DNA of 64,000 bases from an uncultured Clostridia bacterium (GCA_947631445.1 CANRLN010000001.1:62001-126000); one strand, 5' to 3'. Counted from the first letter of the stretch, positions 26,036 to 36,219 are shown. Numbers and translations are program-made. Notes: generated by a model from the sequence alone, not told the origin.

Positions 26036-27046
26036 ATGCCAGTAAGATTATCCGGTGCAACATATATTATGGAAAAACCGCCTTGCATTTATTCATTTGC
26101 AAGTGTCGGCGGAAAGGACGAAGGGGAAGGACCTCTTGGCAATAATTTTGATAAGATTAATGATGACCCGTATATGACCTCAAAAACCTATGAACAGGGA
26201 GAAAGTCAGCTACAAAAACAGTCGGTTAGAATTGCACTTGAAAAAGCACATCTTAAGCCGGAAAATATAGATTTTATGTTCGGTGGAGATTTGCTCAATC
26301 AGTGTATAGGTACAACCTTTGGAATTAAAGACTATGAAATACCTTTTCTTGGAATATATGGAGCTTGCTCCACAATGGCAGAGGGATTGTTACTATCTGG
26401 ATTGCTTTGCGATTCAGGGGTCGGGAAAAAAATTGTTGCGGTTACCTCATCTCACTTTTGTTCAGCGGAAAGGCAATACCGATTTCCGCTTGAATATGGC
26501 GGACAAAGAACGCCGACCGCCCAGCATACAGCAACAGCATCGGGAGCGGTGGTGGTGTCCTCAGAGGGAACAGCTCCCTTTATCCGTGCGGTTACAATAG
26601 GCAGGATTGTTGATATGGGAATAACCGATGCAAACAATATGGGGGCGGCAATGGCTCCTGCTGCGTTTGATGTTATAACAAGATTTCTTAAAGACACTCA
26701 GAAAGCACCAGGCTTTTTTGATTATATAGTAACGGGGGATTTGGGCAAGGTTGGTTCGGAACTCTTGTGTAGTTTGATGGAAAAAGAAAAAATTTCAATT
26801 GGTTCTGTTCACAAGGATTGCGGAATAATGCTTTATGATATTGAAAAGCAGGATATGCACGCAGGCGGAAGCGGATGCGGTTGTAGCGGTGGTGTGCTTT
26901 GCGGATATTTTTTGCCAAAGCTTAAAAGCGGAGAGATTAAAAATATTCTGTTTGTAGCAACAGGTGCTTTAATGTCGCCGACCATAAACCAGCAGGGCGA
27001 AACAATTCCGTCCATTGCTCATGCGGTTTGGATTTCGGCAGAATAA
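26036..27046 (+). CDS. spoVAD: Stage V sporulation protein AD
   Basis: SpoVAD is a thiolase-fold spore membrane-channel component that binds dipicolinic acid for uptake into the forespore. The 336 residues include IYSFASVGGKDEGEGPLG, the GDLLNQCIG and GIYGACSTMAEG motifs, and SGCGCSG near the C-terminus. It starts a short spoVAD-spoVAE unit. The usual upstream partner spoVAC is not here; acpP precedes it instead. Confidence 0.95.
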   Translation: MPVRLSGATYIMEKPPCIYSFASVGGKDEGEGPLGNNFDKINDDPYMTSKTYEQGESQLQKQSVRIALEKAHLKPENIDFMFGGDLLNQCIGTTFGIKDYEIPFLGIYGACSTMAEGLLLSGLLCDSGVGKKIVAVTSSHFCSAERQYRFPLEYGGQRTPTAQHTATASGAVVVSSEGTAPFIRAVTIGRIVDMGITDANNMGAAMAPAAFDVITRFLKDTQKAPGFFDYIVTGDLGKVGSELLCSLMEKEKISIGSVHKDCGIMLYDIEKQDMHAGGSGCGCSGGVLCGYFLPKLKSGEIKNILFVATGALMSPTINQQGETIPSIAHAVWISAE

Positions 27047-27053
27047 TTTTTAT

Positions 27054-27084
27054 GGTATTTCTTCGCCGTAAGTGGGGAAATACC
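27054..27084. repeat. Dispersed palindrome, copy E, between spoVAD and spoVAE
   Basis: GGTATTTC and GAAATACC bracket an imperfect CTTCGCC-gtaa-GTGGG core. No T-tract follows, so co-transcription of the two spoVA genes is possible. Confidence 0.55.
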
Positions 27085-27167
27085 GCCAAAAGTAATCAAG
27101 CAAACAAGGCATTGATTTATTATATTGTTATATTAATTGCTATATTAAAAGTAAAGGGGGAAATATT

Positions 27168-27521
27168 ATGCACTTTTTATGGGCTTTTATTGTAGGCGGA
27201 ATTTTATGTGCTATTGGGCAAATTCTTATTGACTACACTAAACTTACACCAGCAAGAATACTCACAAGCTATGTTGTTGCCGGTGTTATTCTTGGAGCAT
27301 TGGGGATTTATTCGGGGCTTGTAGATTTTGCGGGAGCAGGAGCAAAAGTTCCACTTACCGGCTTTGGAAATCTTATGGCACAAGGAGTTAGAGAAGCAAT
27401 AGACGAAAAAGGATTTATCGGAATTTTTACCGGTGGAATTACCGCCGGAGCGGCTGGAATTTCTGCGGCATTGGTGTTTGGATTTGCAGCGGCTCTTGTT
27501 TTTAGAAGTAAAAAGGATTAG
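27168..27521 (+). CDS. spoVAE: Stage V sporulation protein AE
   Basis: SpoVAE (SpoVAEb type) is a small membrane subunit of the spore dipicolinate channel. The 117 residues are strongly hydrophobic with about four membrane segments and the family motifs GGILCAIGQILID, TSYVVAGVILGALG and GGITAGAAGISAAL. GGGGG precedes the ATG. It lies 121 bp after spoVAD. Confidence 0.93.
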   Translation: MHFLWAFIVGGILCAIGQILIDYTKLTPARILTSYVVAGVILGALGIYSGLVDFAGAGAKVPLTGFGNLMAQGVREAIDEKGFIGIFTGGITAGAAGISAALVFGFAAALVFRSKKD

Positions 27522-27528
27522 TTTTTTA

Positions 27529-27556
27529 TACCCTTGCTTTTGCAGGGGTATTTTTT
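27529..27556 (+). terminator. Terminator after spoVAE
   Basis: TACCCTTGC-tttt-GCAGGGGTA is a 9-bp stem with one G-U pair, followed by six T residues. Confidence 0.88.
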
Positions 27557-27562
27557 AGCTTA

Positions 27563-27611
27563 AGATATCTTTTTTCCACCTGCGGCGTGGAAAAGGTAAT
27601 AAAAATTATTT
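27563..27611. repeat. Dispersed palindromic element, copy C
   Basis: TTTTCCAC and GTGGAAAA flank ctgcggc. The flanks ATATCTTTT and GGTAATAAAAATTATTTT match copies A and B. It lies after the spoVAE terminator, in the leader side of the ribosomal operon. Confidence 0.65.
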
Positions 27612-27744
27612 TATATCAAAACTTCAAGCATTAAAATTATTAATAGGGTTGTTATAATTAATGTTTGTGAAAAATAAATAAAAAAAATGTGAAAGCTTTG
27701 GATAATTTCTCTTGCCAAAATTTAAATAAATGACATATTAGCTA

Positions 27745-27773
27745 TTGACAAACCGTACAATATGTGTTATAAT
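27745..27773 (+). promoter_or_regulatory. Ribosomal S10 superoperon promoter (perfect consensus)
   Basis: TTGACA (27745-27750), 17 bp and TATAAT (27768-27773) match the sigma-A consensus exactly, as expected for a very highly expressed operon of over 30 genes. Confidence 0.92.
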
Positions 27774-27779
27774 GATTAA

Positions 27780-28004
27780 GTCGACTGCGAGATGTGCGTT
27801 GAAGTGTGAGGTTGCCAATTTTAATGTTGGGTAATTTACACCGAGTATGTCCGATTTTAAACCGGGCGGAATCAGCACTTGTGTACTATATGATTTTTAA
27901 ATTTTTTTGAAATATTATATAGGGAACACACGGTAGAGTTAAAGTGTTGCAAAGCTCCCGAAGTTTATACGAAATTTACTTATTACTTTAAGGAGGCGAA
28001 ATTA
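27780..28004 (+). ncRNA. Structured leader of the S10 operon
   Basis: The 225-nt leader contains a nested stem near its end: GGGA (about 27921) pairs with TCCC (about 27956), and inside it AACAC pairs with GTGTT. Upstream parts hold GGGCGGAATCAGCACTT-like structured sequence. The pattern of conserved ACACACGG and AAAGCTCCCGAAG before an AAGGAGG site is what I recall from clostridial S10 leaders; the regulating r-protein is not established here. Confidence 0.55.
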
Positions 28005-28319
28005 ATGGCAGTCAATGAAAAAATCAGAATCAGAATCAAAGGTTATGAACATTCTGTAGTAGACGCAGCAGCTGCTAAGGTTGTTGAAGCTGCAAAGCGT
28101 TCGGGTGCAAAGGTTTCGGGCCCTATCCCGCTCCCTACAGACAAGGAAGTTATTACTATCCTTCGTGCTGTTCATAATTGCAAGGATTCACGTGAGCAGT
28201 TTGAAATGAGAACTCACAAGCGTCTTATCGATGTTGTAAGACCTACTGAGGAAACAGCAAAGGCTCTTCAGAATCTTGACCTTCCTGCAGGTGTTGACGT
28301 TGTAATGGAAATCAAGTAA
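28005..28319 (+). CDS. rpsJ: 30S ribosomal protein S10
   Basis: S10 is a 30S head protein and, as NusE, a transcription antitermination factor. The 104 residues include the diagnostic [17 protein letters not shown] and [23 protein letters not shown] precedes the ATG. It is the first gene of the superoperon. Confidence 0.98.
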   Translation: MAVNEKIRIRIKGYEHSVVDAAAAKVVEAAKRSGAKVSGPIPLPTDKEVITILRAVHNCKDSREQFEMRTHKRLIDVVRPTEETAKALQNLDLPAGVDVVMEIK

Positions 28320-28327
28320 TTTCCTAA

Positions 28328-28347
28328 TGATATTTTCTGAAATATCA
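28328..28347 (+). repeat. Hairpin between rpsJ and rplC
   Basis: GATATTT-tctg-AAATATC is a perfect 7-bp hairpin nine bases after rpsJ. A second hairpin, GTTGG...CCAAC, follows at about 28370-28387. Together they may set the rpsJ/rplC expression ratio. Confidence 0.45.
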
Positions 28348-28410
28348 CAACAACTCAAAGCAGGTCACGTTGGTTTATTCCAACCAATAACCGTTTAGGA
28401 GGAAAATATA

Positions 28411-29049
28411 ATGCAAAAAGCTATTATCGGTAAAAAAATCGGTATGACACAGATTTTTGACGAAGCAACCGGTGCTGTTACTCCGGTTACAGTAGTTGAA
28501 GCAGGTCCTTGCGTTCTTGTTCAGAAGAAAACAACTGAAAAAGATGGCTATAATGCAGTTCAGCTTGGATTTGGCGAAACTACAGATAAAGCAACAAACA
28601 AGCCTTTAAAGGGTCACTTTGAAAAGGCTGGCGTTGCTCTTAAGAGAACTCTTAAGGAGTTTAGACTTGACGATATTTCTGCAAACAATGTTGGAGATTT
28701 GTTTAAGGCTGACCAGTTTGAAGTAGGCGACATCGTTGATGTTTCCGGCACAAGCAAGGGTAAAGGTTTTGCAGGTGCTGTTAAGCGTCACAATCAGCGT
28801 ACTTTGAGAGAATCTCACGGTACAGGTCCTGTTGGAAGACAGGCAGGCTCTATGGGTGCTTGCTCCAGCCCTTCAAGAATTTTTAAGGGTAAAGGCATGG
28901 CAGGTCACATGGGCGTTGAAAAGGTTACTGTACAAAACTTGGAAATCGTTAAGATTGATGTTGACAATAATCTTATTGCAATCAAGGGTGCTATTCCAGG
29001 ACCTAAAAACGGAATCGTTACAATCGTTGATTGCGTTAAGAAGGCTTAA
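28411..29049 (+). CDS. rplC: 50S ribosomal protein L3
   Basis: L3 starts large-subunit assembly and reaches the peptidyl-transferase centre. The 212 residues begin [16 protein letters not shown] and contain the extended-loop motif [39 protein letters not shown] precedes the ATG. Confidence 0.98.
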   Translation: MQKAIIGKKIGMTQIFDEATGAVTPVTVVEAGPCVLVQKKTTEKDGYNAVQLGFGETTDKATNKPLKGHFEKAGVALKRTLKEFRLDDISANNVGDLFKADQFEVGDIVDVSGTSKGKGFAGAVKRHNQRTLRESHGTGPVGRQAGSMGACSSPSRIFKGKGMAGHMGVEKVTVQNLEIVKIDVDNNLIAIKGAIPGPKNGIVTIVDCVKKA

Positions 29050-29067
29050 TCGGAAGGAGGATTTAAA

Positions 29068-29694
29068 ATGCCAAAGGTTTCAGTATATAATATGACAGGC
29101 AACACTGTTTCCGAACTTGAGTTAAACGACAGCATTTTCGGCATCGAACCTAACAAAGCTGTTATGCACGCTGCTGTGGTAAACTATCTTGCAAACCAAA
29201 GACAGGGTACACAGTCCACACTTACTCGTACAGAAGTAAGAGGCGGAGGCAGAAAGCCTTGGCGTCAAAAGGGAACAGGTCACGCAAGACAGGGTTCTAT
29301 CCGTGCTCCTCAGTGGGTACACGGCGGTATCGCTCTTGGACCTAAGCCCAGAGATTACAGCTATTCAATCAACAAGAAAGAAAAAAGACTTGCTCTTAAA
29401 TCAGCTCTTTCTTCCAAAGTTGTTGATAACGACATTATCGTTCTTGATGCTATCAAGCTTGATGAATTTAAGACAAAGGCAGTTGTTGAAATGCTTAAGT
29501 CTTTGAATGCTGAGGGCAAAAAGGCTCTTATCGTTTTGAATGGCGTTGACAAGAAAATAATCAAGAGTGCTGCAAACATTCCTGGAGTTAAAACAACTCA
29601 GGTAAACACTCTTAATGTATATGATATTCTCAACTATGATAAGTTTATCGTTGTTGAGGACGCAGTTAAGAAGATTGAGGAGGTATACGCATAA
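29068..29694 (+). CDS. rplD: 50S ribosomal protein L4
   Basis: L4 lines the exit tunnel. The 208 residues contain the tunnel-loop motif [20 protein letters not shown] and end in the Rossmann-like domain. In some bacteria L4 represses its own operon; I see no test of that here. The stop overlaps the rplW start. Confidence 0.98.
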   Translation: MPKVSVYNMTGNTVSELELNDSIFGIEPNKAVMHAAVVNYLANQRQGTQSTLTRTEVRGGGRKPWRQKGTGHARQGSIRAPQWVHGGIALGPKPRDYSYSINKKEKRLALKSALSSKVVDNDIIVLDAIKLDEFKTKAVVEMLKSLNAEGKKALIVLNGVDKKIIKSAANIPGVKTTQVNTLNVYDILNYDKFIVVEDAVKKIEEVYA

Positions 29695-29990
29695 TGGCAA
29701 AGTTTGCTTCCGATATTATTATCCGCCCTATTATCACAGAAAGAAGTATGGACAACCTTCAAGGTGGCAAGTATACTTTTGAAGTTGCAAAAGATGCTAA
29801 CAAGATTGAAATCGCTAAGGCTGTTGAAACTCTTTTCAATGTAAAGGTTGCAAAGGTAAACACTATTAGTTGCAAGCCAAAGCAGAAAAGAATGGGCAGA
29901 AACACAGGCTATACTTCTGCTTGGAAAAAGGCAATTGTTACCCTTAAAGAGGGCGAAAAGACAATTGAATTCTTTGAGGGCTTGGTATAA
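29694..29990 (+). CDS. rplW: 50S ribosomal protein L23
   Basis: L23 sits at the tunnel exit and docks SRP and trigger factor. The 98 residues begin [13 protein letters not shown] and contain a basic loop, [12 protein letters not shown]. It overlaps rplD by 1 base, so the two are coupled. Confidence 0.97.
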   Translation: MAKFASDIIIRPIITERSMDNLQGGKYTFEVAKDANKIEIAKAVETLFNVKVAKVNTISCKPKQKRMGRNTGYTSAWKKAIVTLKEGEKTIEFFEGLV

Positions 29991-30081
29991 TAACCTCGTT
30001 TTTTTGAGCCAGCTTGTCTGGCGGTATGTATGGAGTTTTAATTTATAAACTTCGCAAAACTTTTTAAGGAGTGAATAATTA

Positions 30082-30915
30082 ATGGCAATAAAGAGCTACA
30101 AGCCTATGACTCCCGGTACTCGTGGCATGACTGTTACTGACTATTCGGAATTGTCTAAGGTTGCTCCCGAAAAAAGCTTGCTTACACCTTTGAAGAAAAA
30201 TTCAGGTCGTAACAGCTACGGAAGAATCACCGTTCGTCATAGAGGCGGCGGCGAAAGAAGAAAATACAGAATCATTGATTTTAAAAGAAATAAGATTGGT
30301 GTGAACGCTACTGTTCAAACTATCGAATACGACCCAAACCGTTCGGCATTCATCGCTCTTGTTCAGTATGAAGACGGCGAAAAGAAGTATATTCTTGCTC
30401 CTAACGGTCTTAAGGTTGGAGATGTTATCAGAGCTGGCTCTGATGCAGACATCAAACCGGGTAATGCACTTGCTCTTAAGGATATCCCAGTAGGTACATT
30501 TATCCATAATATCGAACTTTACCCTGGAAAGGGTGCTCAGCTTGTAAGAGCAGCAGGAAATATGGCTCAGCTTATGGGTAAAGAAGACAAGTACGCACTT
30601 GTTCGTCTTCCTTCCACAGAAATGAGAAGAATCCCTGTTGACTGCATGACAACAATCGGTCAGGTTTCAAATATCGACCATCTCAACGTAAATCTTGGTA
30701 AAGCAGGAAGAAAACGTCACATGGGTTGGAGACCTACTGTAAGAGGTTCTGTAATGAACCCCTGCGATCACCCTCATGGTGGTGGTGAAGGTAAATCACC
30801 TGTTGGACGTCCAGGACCTGTTACTCCTTGGGGTAAACCGGCACTTGGTCTTAAGACAAGAGCTAAGCACAATCGCTCCGATAAGTTTATCGTAAAGCGT
30901 CGCAACGGTAAGTAA
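30082..30915 (+). CDS. rplB: 50S ribosomal protein L2
   Basis: L2 supports subunit joining and peptidyl transfer. The 277 residues include [35 protein letters not shown] and the C-terminal [22 protein letters not shown] 91-bp gap with a GCCAG/CTGGC hairpin (30009-30023) separates it from rplW. Confidence 0.98.
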   Translation: MAIKSYKPMTPGTRGMTVTDYSELSKVAPEKSLLTPLKKNSGRNSYGRITVRHRGGGERRKYRIIDFKRNKIGVNATVQTIEYDPNRSAFIALVQYEDGEKKYILAPNGLKVGDVIRAGSDADIKPGNALALKDIPVGTFIHNIELYPGKGAQLVRAAGNMAQLMGKEDKYALVRLPSTEMRRIPVDCMTTIGQVSNIDHLNVNLGKAGRKRHMGWRPTVRGSVMNPCDHPHGGGEGKSPVGRPGPVTPWGKPALGLKTRAKHNRSDKFIVKRRNGK

Positions 30916-30938
30916 GACTGAAAGGAGGCAGATTTTAG

Positions 30939-31220
30939 ATGAGCAGAAGCACTAAAAAGGGACCTTTCGTACAAGAGGCTCTCTTGAAAAGAGTAATTCA
31001 AATGAATGAAGCAGGCGAAAAGAAAGTTCTTAAAACTTGGAGCAGAGCTTCCACCATTTTCCCTGATTTCGTTGGACATACATTTGCTGTTCATGACGGA
31101 CGCAAACACGTTCCTGTTTATGTTACAGAAGATATGGTAGGTCACAAGCTTGGAGAATTTGCACCAACAAGAACCTTTAAAGGTCACGCAGGTTCAAAAA
31201 CTTCAAATAACGGTAAGTAA
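30939..31220 (+). CDS. rpsS: 30S ribosomal protein S19
   Basis: S19 forms the S13-S19 head complex near the A site. The 93 residues begin [18 protein letters not shown] and carry [19 protein letters not shown] and [22 protein letters not shown] precedes the ATG. Confidence 0.98.
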   Translation: MSRSTKKGPFVQEALLKRVIQMNEAGEKKVLKTWSRASTIFPDFVGHTFAVHDGRKHVPVYVTEDMVGHKLGEFAPTRTFKGHAGSKTSNNGK

Positions 31221-31244
31221 TCGGCGGAAAGGAGGAAATCAGAC

Positions 31245-31583
31245 ATGGAAGCAAGAGCTACAGTCAAAATGGCAAGAATTTCTCCTCGTAAGGTAAAGAT
31301 TGTTCTTGACCTTATCAGAGGTAAGGACCTTGAATTGGCACAAGCTATTATAAACAATACACCAAAGGCTGCAAGTGAATATCTTGATAAACTTCTCAAG
31401 TCCGCCGCAAGCAACGCAGAAAACAATCACAACATGGATACAAAATCTTTGTATGTTGCTGAATGTTATGTTGCTCCCGGACCTATCATGAAGAGAATTA
31501 TGCCAAGAGCACGGGGCAGAGCATACAGAATTCTTAAAAGAACTTCTCACATCACAGTTGTTCTTAAAGAAAAAGAAGCATAA
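31245..31583 (+). CDS. rplV: 50S ribosomal protein L22
   Basis: L22 has a beta-hairpin that narrows the exit tunnel and is a site of macrolide resistance. The 112 residues include ARISPRKVKIVLDLIRGK and the hairpin region IMPRARGRAYRILKRTSH, both intact. Confidence 0.98.
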   Translation: MEARATVKMARISPRKVKIVLDLIRGKDLELAQAIINNTPKAASEYLDKLLKSAASNAENNHNMDTKSLYVAECYVAPGPIMKRIMPRARGRAYRILKRTSHITVVLKEKEA

Positions 31584-31603
31584 ACGTCAAAAGGAGGTAA
31601 ACT

Positions 31604-32401
31604 ATGGGCCAGAAAGTAAATCCACACGGTTATCGTGTTGGTGTAATTAAGGACTGGGATTCTCGCTGGTTTGCAAACAAAAGCACTTTTGGCGACACAC
31701 TCGTTGAAGACTACAACATAAGAGAGTTCATTCAGAAGCGTATTAACACCAGAACTAAGAATCCGGACAGCAAGTCCACCTATGCTGGAGTTGCAAAAAT
31801 TGAAATTGAACGTTTTTCAACCGGTAAGGTTAAAATTCACATTCATTGTGCAAAGCCTGCATTCGTTATCGGTAAGGGCGGTGCAGAAATCGAAAAACTT
31901 AGAGCAGAAATCGAAAAGCTTATAAACAAGCCTGTAAATATTAATATTATTGAAGTAAAACAGCCAGATATCAACGCTCAGTTGGTTGCTGAAAAAATTG
32001 CTCACGACCTTGAGGATAGAATTTCTTACAGACGTGCAATGAAACAAGCAATCGGTAAGGCTATGAAACTTGGTGCAAAGGGTATCAAGGCAAGAGTAAG
32101 CGGTCGTCTTGGCGGTGCTGAAATCGCAAGAGCTGAATCTTACCATGAAGGTACTATTCCTTTGCAGACAATCCGTGCTGACATTGATTACGGTTTCGCT
32201 GAAGCACACACAACCTATGGTCGTCTTGGCGTAAAGGTTTGGATTTATAGAGGCGAAGTTCTTAAGGGTGAAGTTGCTCCTTCCTCAAACAGAACACCTG
32301 CTGACAAGCAGGATAGACGCCGCAAGCCAAGAGCAGGCAAAGACGGTTCACGCAATTTTAACAGAAACAGAACTGCAAAAAGAGAAGGAGGTAACAACTA
32401 A
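31604..32401 (+). CDS. rpsC: 30S ribosomal protein S3
   Basis: S3 lies at the mRNA entry site and helps unwind mRNA. The 265 residues begin [20 protein letters not shown] and have a KH domain with IGKGGAEI. The C-terminus (from about 215) is a long basic tail rich in Arg, Lys and Asn, longer than in Escherichia. It ends exactly at the rplP start (overlap of one base). Confidence 0.98.
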   Translation: MGQKVNPHGYRVGVIKDWDSRWFANKSTFGDTLVEDYNIREFIQKRINTRTKNPDSKSTYAGVAKIEIERFSTGKVKIHIHCAKPAFVIGKGGAEIEKLRAEIEKLINKPVNINIIEVKQPDINAQLVAEKIAHDLEDRISYRRAMKQAIGKAMKLGAKGIKARVSGRLGGAEIARAESYHEGTIPLQTIRADIDYGFAEAHTTYGRLGVKVWIYRGEVLKGEVAPSSNRTPADKQDRRRKPRAGKDGSRNFNRNRTAKREGGNN

Positions 32402-32823
32402 TGCTGCTTCCAAAGAGAGTAAAGTATAGAAGAGTACAGCGTGGCAGAATGAAGGGTAAGGCTCTTCGTGGTAACAAGGTTACCTATGGTCAGTTTGGTC
32501 TTCAGGCACTTGAATGTGGCTGGATTACCTCAAACCAAATTGAAGCTGCCCGTGTCGCTATGACAAGATATATCAAGCGTGGCGGTCAGGTGTGGATTAA
32601 AATATTCCCTGACAAGCCTGTAACACAGAAACCTGCCGGTGTTCGTATGGGTTCCGGTAAGGGTGCTCCTGAATATTGGGTTGCTGTTGTTAAACCAGGC
32701 AGAGTTATGTTTGAAATTAACGGCGTTTCAGAGGAAACTGCCAGAGAAGCTATGCGTCTTGCAATGCACAAGCTTCCTATCAAATGCAAATTCGTAGTTA
32801 AAGAAGAGGCAGGTGAGCAATAA
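32401..32823 (+). CDS. rplP: 50S ribosomal protein L16
   Basis: L16 positions tRNA at the A site. The 140 residues begin [19 protein letters not shown] and include [20 protein letters not shown]. It overlaps both rpsC and rpmC by one base, giving tight translational coupling. Confidence 0.98.
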   Translation: MLLPKRVKYRRVQRGRMKGKALRGNKVTYGQFGLQALECGWITSNQIEAARVAMTRYIKRGGQVWIKIFPDKPVTQKPAGVRMGSGKGAPEYWVAVVKPGRVMFEINGVSEETAREAMRLAMHKLPIKCKFVVKEEAGEQ

Positions 32824-33017
32824 TGAAAGCAAACGAAATTAAGGACCTTACAAAAGAAGAGCTTGAAAGCAAACTCGGCGACCTTAAGCAGGAACTTTTC
32901 AATCTTCGTTTTCAACATTCTATCAATCAGCTCGAAAACCCAATGAAACTTAAGGCTGTTAAGAAAGATATTGCTCGTGTAAAAACTTTTCTTAGTAAGC
33001 TCGAAGCTGACGCATAA
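32823..33017 (+). CDS. rpmC: 50S ribosomal protein L29
   Basis: L29 is a two-helix protein near the tunnel exit that assists L23 in factor docking. The 64 residues match the family: [23 protein letters not shown] followed by ARVKTFL. Confidence 0.96.
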   Translation: MKANEIKDLTKEELESKLGDLKQELFNLRFQHSINQLENPMKLKAVKKDIARVKTFLSKLEADA

Positions 33018-33037
33018 ATCTGAAGGGAGGATTTACG

Positions 33038-33295
33038 GTGAGCGAAAGAAATCTTAGAAAAACCAGAGTTGGTAAGGTTGTTTCCAACAAGATGGATAAA
33101 ACAATCGTTGTTGCTATCGAAGATAACGTACCACACCCCCTCTACAAGAAAATCATCAGAAGAACCGTTAAACTTAAGGCTCATGATGAAAACAACATCT
33201 GCAACGAGGGAGATAAGGTTGAAGTAATGGAAACTCGTCCTCTCTCTAAGGATAAGAGATGGCGTCTTGTTAGAGTTATCGAACAGGTAAAGTAA
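33038..33295 (+). CDS. rpsQ: 30S ribosomal protein S17
   Basis: S17 binds the 5' domain of 16S rRNA. The 85 residues contain [38 protein letters not shown] and [18 protein letters not shown] start follows AGGGAGG by 7 bases. Confidence 0.97.
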   Translation: MSERNLRKTRVGKVVSNKMDKTIVVAIEDNVPHPLYKKIIRRTVKLKAHDENNICNEGDKVEVMETRPLSKDKRWRLVRVIEQVK

Positions 33296-33323
33296 TTGTA
33301 AAGCAACATTCAAGTAAATATCA

Positions 33324-33363
33324 CAAAGGCAAAGGGCTTGCAATAAAGCCCATATGCCTTGAA
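33324..33363 (+). repeat. Two-part hairpin between rpsQ and rplN
   Basis: AAGGCA (33326-33331) pairs with TGCCTT (33355-33360), and inside it GGGCTT pairs with AAGCCC. No T-run follows. It sits in the largest gap (97 bp) of the spc part of the operon, so it may protect or process mRNA or serve as an r-protein site. Confidence 0.5.
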
Positions 33364-33392
33364 TTTTTAAGTGGCGAAAGGAGGAACGCACT

Positions 33393-33761
33393 GTGATTCA
33401 GATGCAGAGCCACCTCAAAGTTGCTGACAACACAGGAGCTAAAGAGCTTATGTGTATCAGAGTTCTTGGAGGTACACGCAGAAAGTATGCAAACATCGGC
33501 GACGTTGTTGTTGCTTCGGTTAAAAAGGCAACACCCGGCGGAGTTGTAAAAAAAGGCGATGTTGTAAAAGCAGTAATCGTTCGTTCAGCAAGCGGTCTTC
33601 GTCGTAACGATGGAACTTATATTCGTTTTGACGAAAATGCTGCTGTTATTATTAAGGAAGATAAAACCCCTAAGGGTACACGTATTTTTGGACCTGTAGC
33701 AAGAGAACTTCGTGATAAGGACTACATGAAGATTTTGTCACTTGCTCCGGAAGTTCTTTAA
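33393..33761 (+). CDS. rplN: 50S ribosomal protein L14
   Basis: L14 contacts the small subunit at bridge B8. The 122 residues contain [20 protein letters not shown] and [24 protein letters not shown] start follows AAAGGAGG. Confidence 0.98.
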   Translation: MIQMQSHLKVADNTGAKELMCIRVLGGTRRKYANIGDVVVASVKKATPGGVVKKGDVVKAVIVRSASGLRRNDGTYIRFDENAAVIIKEDKTPKGTRIFGPVARELRDKDYMKILSLAPEVL

Positions 33762-33779
33762 TTTGGAGGTGTCGTTAAG

Positions 33780-34091
33780 ATGAGTAATTTACATGTAAAA
33801 ACAGGCGACACAGTTGTTGTTCTTTCCGGTAAGGACAAGGGCAAGCAGGGAAAGGTTGTAGGAGTTTCTCCTAAAGAAGGCAAAGTAATCGTTGAAGGAA
33901 TTAATCAGGTTACAAAGCACGTTAAACCTCGTTCTGCTCAGCAGCAAGGCGGAATTGTTACCGCTGAAGCTCCGTTGTACGCTTGCAAGGTTCAGGTTGT
34001 TTGCCCTAAGTGCAACAAACCTACAAGAGTTTATCACAAGGTTGTTGACGGAAAGAAAGTCAGAACCTGCAAATGTGGTAATGAATTTTAA
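33780..34091 (+). CDS. rplX: 50S ribosomal protein L24
   Basis: L24 is an assembly initiator with a KOW domain ([19 protein letters not shown]). The 103 residues end in a Cys-rich tail: CPKC near residue 80 and CKCG near the end. The second pair is C-x-C where many Firmicute L24 proteins have C-x2-C, so zinc binding may be weakened. Confidence 0.97.
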   Translation: MSNLHVKTGDTVVVLSGKDKGKQGKVVGVSPKEGKVIVEGINQVTKHVKPRSAQQQGGIVTAEAPLYACKVQVVCPKCNKPTRVYHKVVDGKKVRTCKCGNEF

Positions 34092-34107
34092 TTAGGAGGG
34101 GTTACTG

Positions 34108-34647
34108 ATGTCAAGATTAAAAGAACAATACATTAGCAGCGTAGCTCCTGCTATGATGGAAAAATTCGGCTACAAAAACGTAATGCAGATTCCAAAGCTT
34201 GATAAGGTTGTTATTAATGTCGGCTGTGGTTCTGAAAAAGGCAACTCAAAGGTTGTTGAAGCAATCATGAACGACCTTGCAACTATTACTGGTCAAAAGC
34301 CAATTGCTTGTAAGGCAAAGAAGTCGGTTGCTAACTTTAAGCTTCGTGAAGGCGAAATCATCGGCGTTAAGGTAACACTCAGAGCTGAAAAGATGTATGA
34401 ATTCGTTGACAGACTTTTCAATGTAGCGTTCCCACGTGTTCGTGACTTCAGAGGTATCAACGGAAATTCTTTCGATGGCAGAGGAAACTATTCAACAGGT
34501 ATTAAAGAACAGCTTATCTTCCCTGAAATCGAATATGATAAAATCGATAAGGTTCGTGGTATGGATATTAACTTTATCACAACTGCAAAAACCGATGAAG
34601 AAGCTAAGGAGTTGCTCAGCTTGTTGGGTGCTCCATTCGCAAAGTAA
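34108..34647 (+). CDS. rplE: 50S ribosomal protein L5
   Basis: L5 binds 5S rRNA and the P-site tRNA elbow. The 179 residues include [31 protein letters not shown], and [18 protein letters not shown]. Full length. Confidence 0.98.
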   Translation: MSRLKEQYISSVAPAMMEKFGYKNVMQIPKLDKVVINVGCGSEKGNSKVVEAIMNDLATITGQKPIACKAKKSVANFKLREGEIIGVKVTLRAEKMYEFVDRLFNVAFPRVRDFRGINGNSFDGRGNYSTGIKEQLIFPEIEYDKIDKVRGMDINFITTAKTDEEAKELLSLLGAPFAK

Positions 34648-34665
34648 TATTGGGAGGAACATCTA

Positions 34666-34851
34666 ATGGCTAAGAAGTCAATGATTAATAAACAACAGGC
34701 TACACCTAAATACTCCACCCGTGCATACAATAGATGTAAGATTTGCGGAAGACCTCATGCGTATCTCAGAAAGTTCGGCATCTGCCGTATCTGCTTTAGA
34801 GAACTCGCTCATGATGGTCAGATTCCGGGAGTTAAAAAGGCAAGCTGGTAA
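34666..34851 (+). CDS. rpsN: 30S ribosomal protein S14, zinc type
   Basis: This 61-residue short S14 has two Cys pairs, CKIC and CRIC, forming a zinc site, as in many Gram-positives. It completes assembly of the 30S head. GGGAGG precedes the ATG. Confidence 0.97.
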   Translation: MAKKSMINKQQATPKYSTRAYNRCKICGRPHAYLRKFGICRICFRELAHDGQIPGVKKASW

Positions 34852-34875
34852 ATTGAGCAAAGGAGGTTGACGGTC

Positions 34876-35274
34876 ATGCAAATTACTGATACAATCGCAG
34901 ATTTATTGACCAGAATTCGCAATGCAAGTACTGCAAAGCATCCAACAGTTGACGTTCCTGCATCAAATGTGAAAAAGTCCATCGTGCAGATTCTCGAAGA
35001 CGAGGGTTATGTAAAGGGCTATCAGGTTATTGAGGACGGCAAACAGGGTATTATTCGCATTACCCTTAAATATGACGAAAACGCAAACACAGTTATTTCA
35101 GGTTTGAGAAGAGTTTCAAAGCCAGGTTTGAGAATTTATTCTTCTTGTGAAGATATGCCTAAGGTAATGAAGGGCTTGGGAATCGCTATTGTTTCCACTT
35201 CTAAGGGCATTATGACAGACAAGAAGGCAAGAAAACTTAATGTTGGCGGAGAAGTTCTCGCATTCATCTGGTAA
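34876..35274 (+). CDS. rpsH: 30S ribosomal protein S8
   Basis: S8 organises the central domain of 16S rRNA and represses the spc operon in Escherichia. The 132 residues include [15 protein letters not shown] and [26 protein letters not shown]. An upstream TTG at 34867 abuts AGGAGG, so ATG 34876 is the start. Confidence 0.97.
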   Translation: MQITDTIADLLTRIRNASTAKHPTVDVPASNVKKSIVQILEDEGYVKGYQVIEDGKQGIIRITLKYDENANTVISGLRRVSKPGLRIYSSCEDMPKVMKGLGIAIVSTSKGIMTDKKARKLNVGGEVLAFIW

Positions 35275-35289
35275 GGAGGACTAAAGAAT

Positions 35290-35841
35290 ATGTCAAGAAT
35301 AGGTATTAAGCCAATTAGTGTTCCTGCTGGAGTTGATGTTACAGTTGCTGACGGAAACGTTGTTACTGTAAAGGGTGCAAAGGGAACTCTTACTCAAAAA
35401 TATGACACAAGACTTACAATTACAGTAGATGGCAGTGAAGTTAAGGTTGAACGTCACTCTGAAAATAGAGCAGACAAATCTCTCCACGGTCTTACAAGAA
35501 CTCTTATTTCTAATATGGTTGAAGGCGTTACAAACGGCTACACAAAAACACTTGAAATTGAGGGTATTGGTTACAGAGCTGCAAAGCAAGGCTCTAACCT
35601 TGTAATGAATCTTGGATTTTCACATCAGGTAATTATTCCTGAAACAGAGGACATTAAAATCGATGTTCCTAACCCTAACCAGATTATCGTTAAGGGCATT
35701 GACAAGCAAAAGGTTGGTCAGTTTGCTTGCGAAATTCGTGAAAAGCGTCCCCCCGAGCCATACAAGGGCAAGGGAATCCGTTACCAAGGCGAACACATTA
35801 TCCGTAAGGAAGGTAAAGCCGGTAAGGGTGCTAAGAAATAA
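35290..35841 (+). CDS. rplF: 50S ribosomal protein L6
   Basis: L6 lies near the sarcin-ricin loop. The 183 residues show a duplicated fold, starting MSRIGIKPISVPAGVDV and ending RPPEPYKGKGIRYQGEHIIRKEGK. GGAGG is 11 bases ahead. Confidence 0.98.
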   Translation: MSRIGIKPISVPAGVDVTVADGNVVTVKGAKGTLTQKYDTRLTITVDGSEVKVERHSENRADKSLHGLTRTLISNMVEGVTNGYTKTLEIEGIGYRAAKQGSNLVMNLGFSHQVIIPETEDIKIDVPNPNQIIVKGIDKQKVGQFACEIREKRPPEPYKGKGIRYQGEHIIRKEGKAGKGAKK

Positions 35842-35859
35842 TAAAGGAGTGTATTTACA

Positions 35860-36219
35860 ATGGTTAAAAAGATTGATAAAGCACAAGCCAGAGCAAAAAG
35901 ACATGCCAGAGTTCGTGCAAAGATTTCAGGCACACCCGAGTGTCCACGCCTTAATGTATTCCGCTCCTCTAAGAATATTTTTGCACAGATTATCGACGAC
36001 GTAAACGGCGTTACTCTTTGCAGTGCTAACTCTCAAATGAAAGATTTTGAAGGCAATGGCGGAAACAAAGAGGGTGCAAGAACAGTTGGTAAGATGATTG
36101 CAAAAGCTGCTGCTGAAAAGGGTATTACAGATGTTGTTTTTGACAGAGGCGGATACCTTTATCACGGACGTGTTCAGGAGTTGGCAGAGGGCGCTCGTGA
36201 GGGCGGACTCAACTTCTAA
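35860..36219 (+). CDS. rplR: 50S ribosomal protein L18
   Basis: L18 delivers 5S rRNA to the large subunit. The 119 residues contain [20 protein letters not shown] and the C-terminal [23 protein letters not shown]. Confidence 0.97.
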   Translation: MVKKIDKAQARAKRHARVRAKISGTPECPRLNVFRSSKNIFAQIIDDVNGVTLCSANSQMKDFEGNGGNKEGARTVGKMIAKAAAEKGITDVVFDRGGYLYHGRVQELAEGAREGGLNF

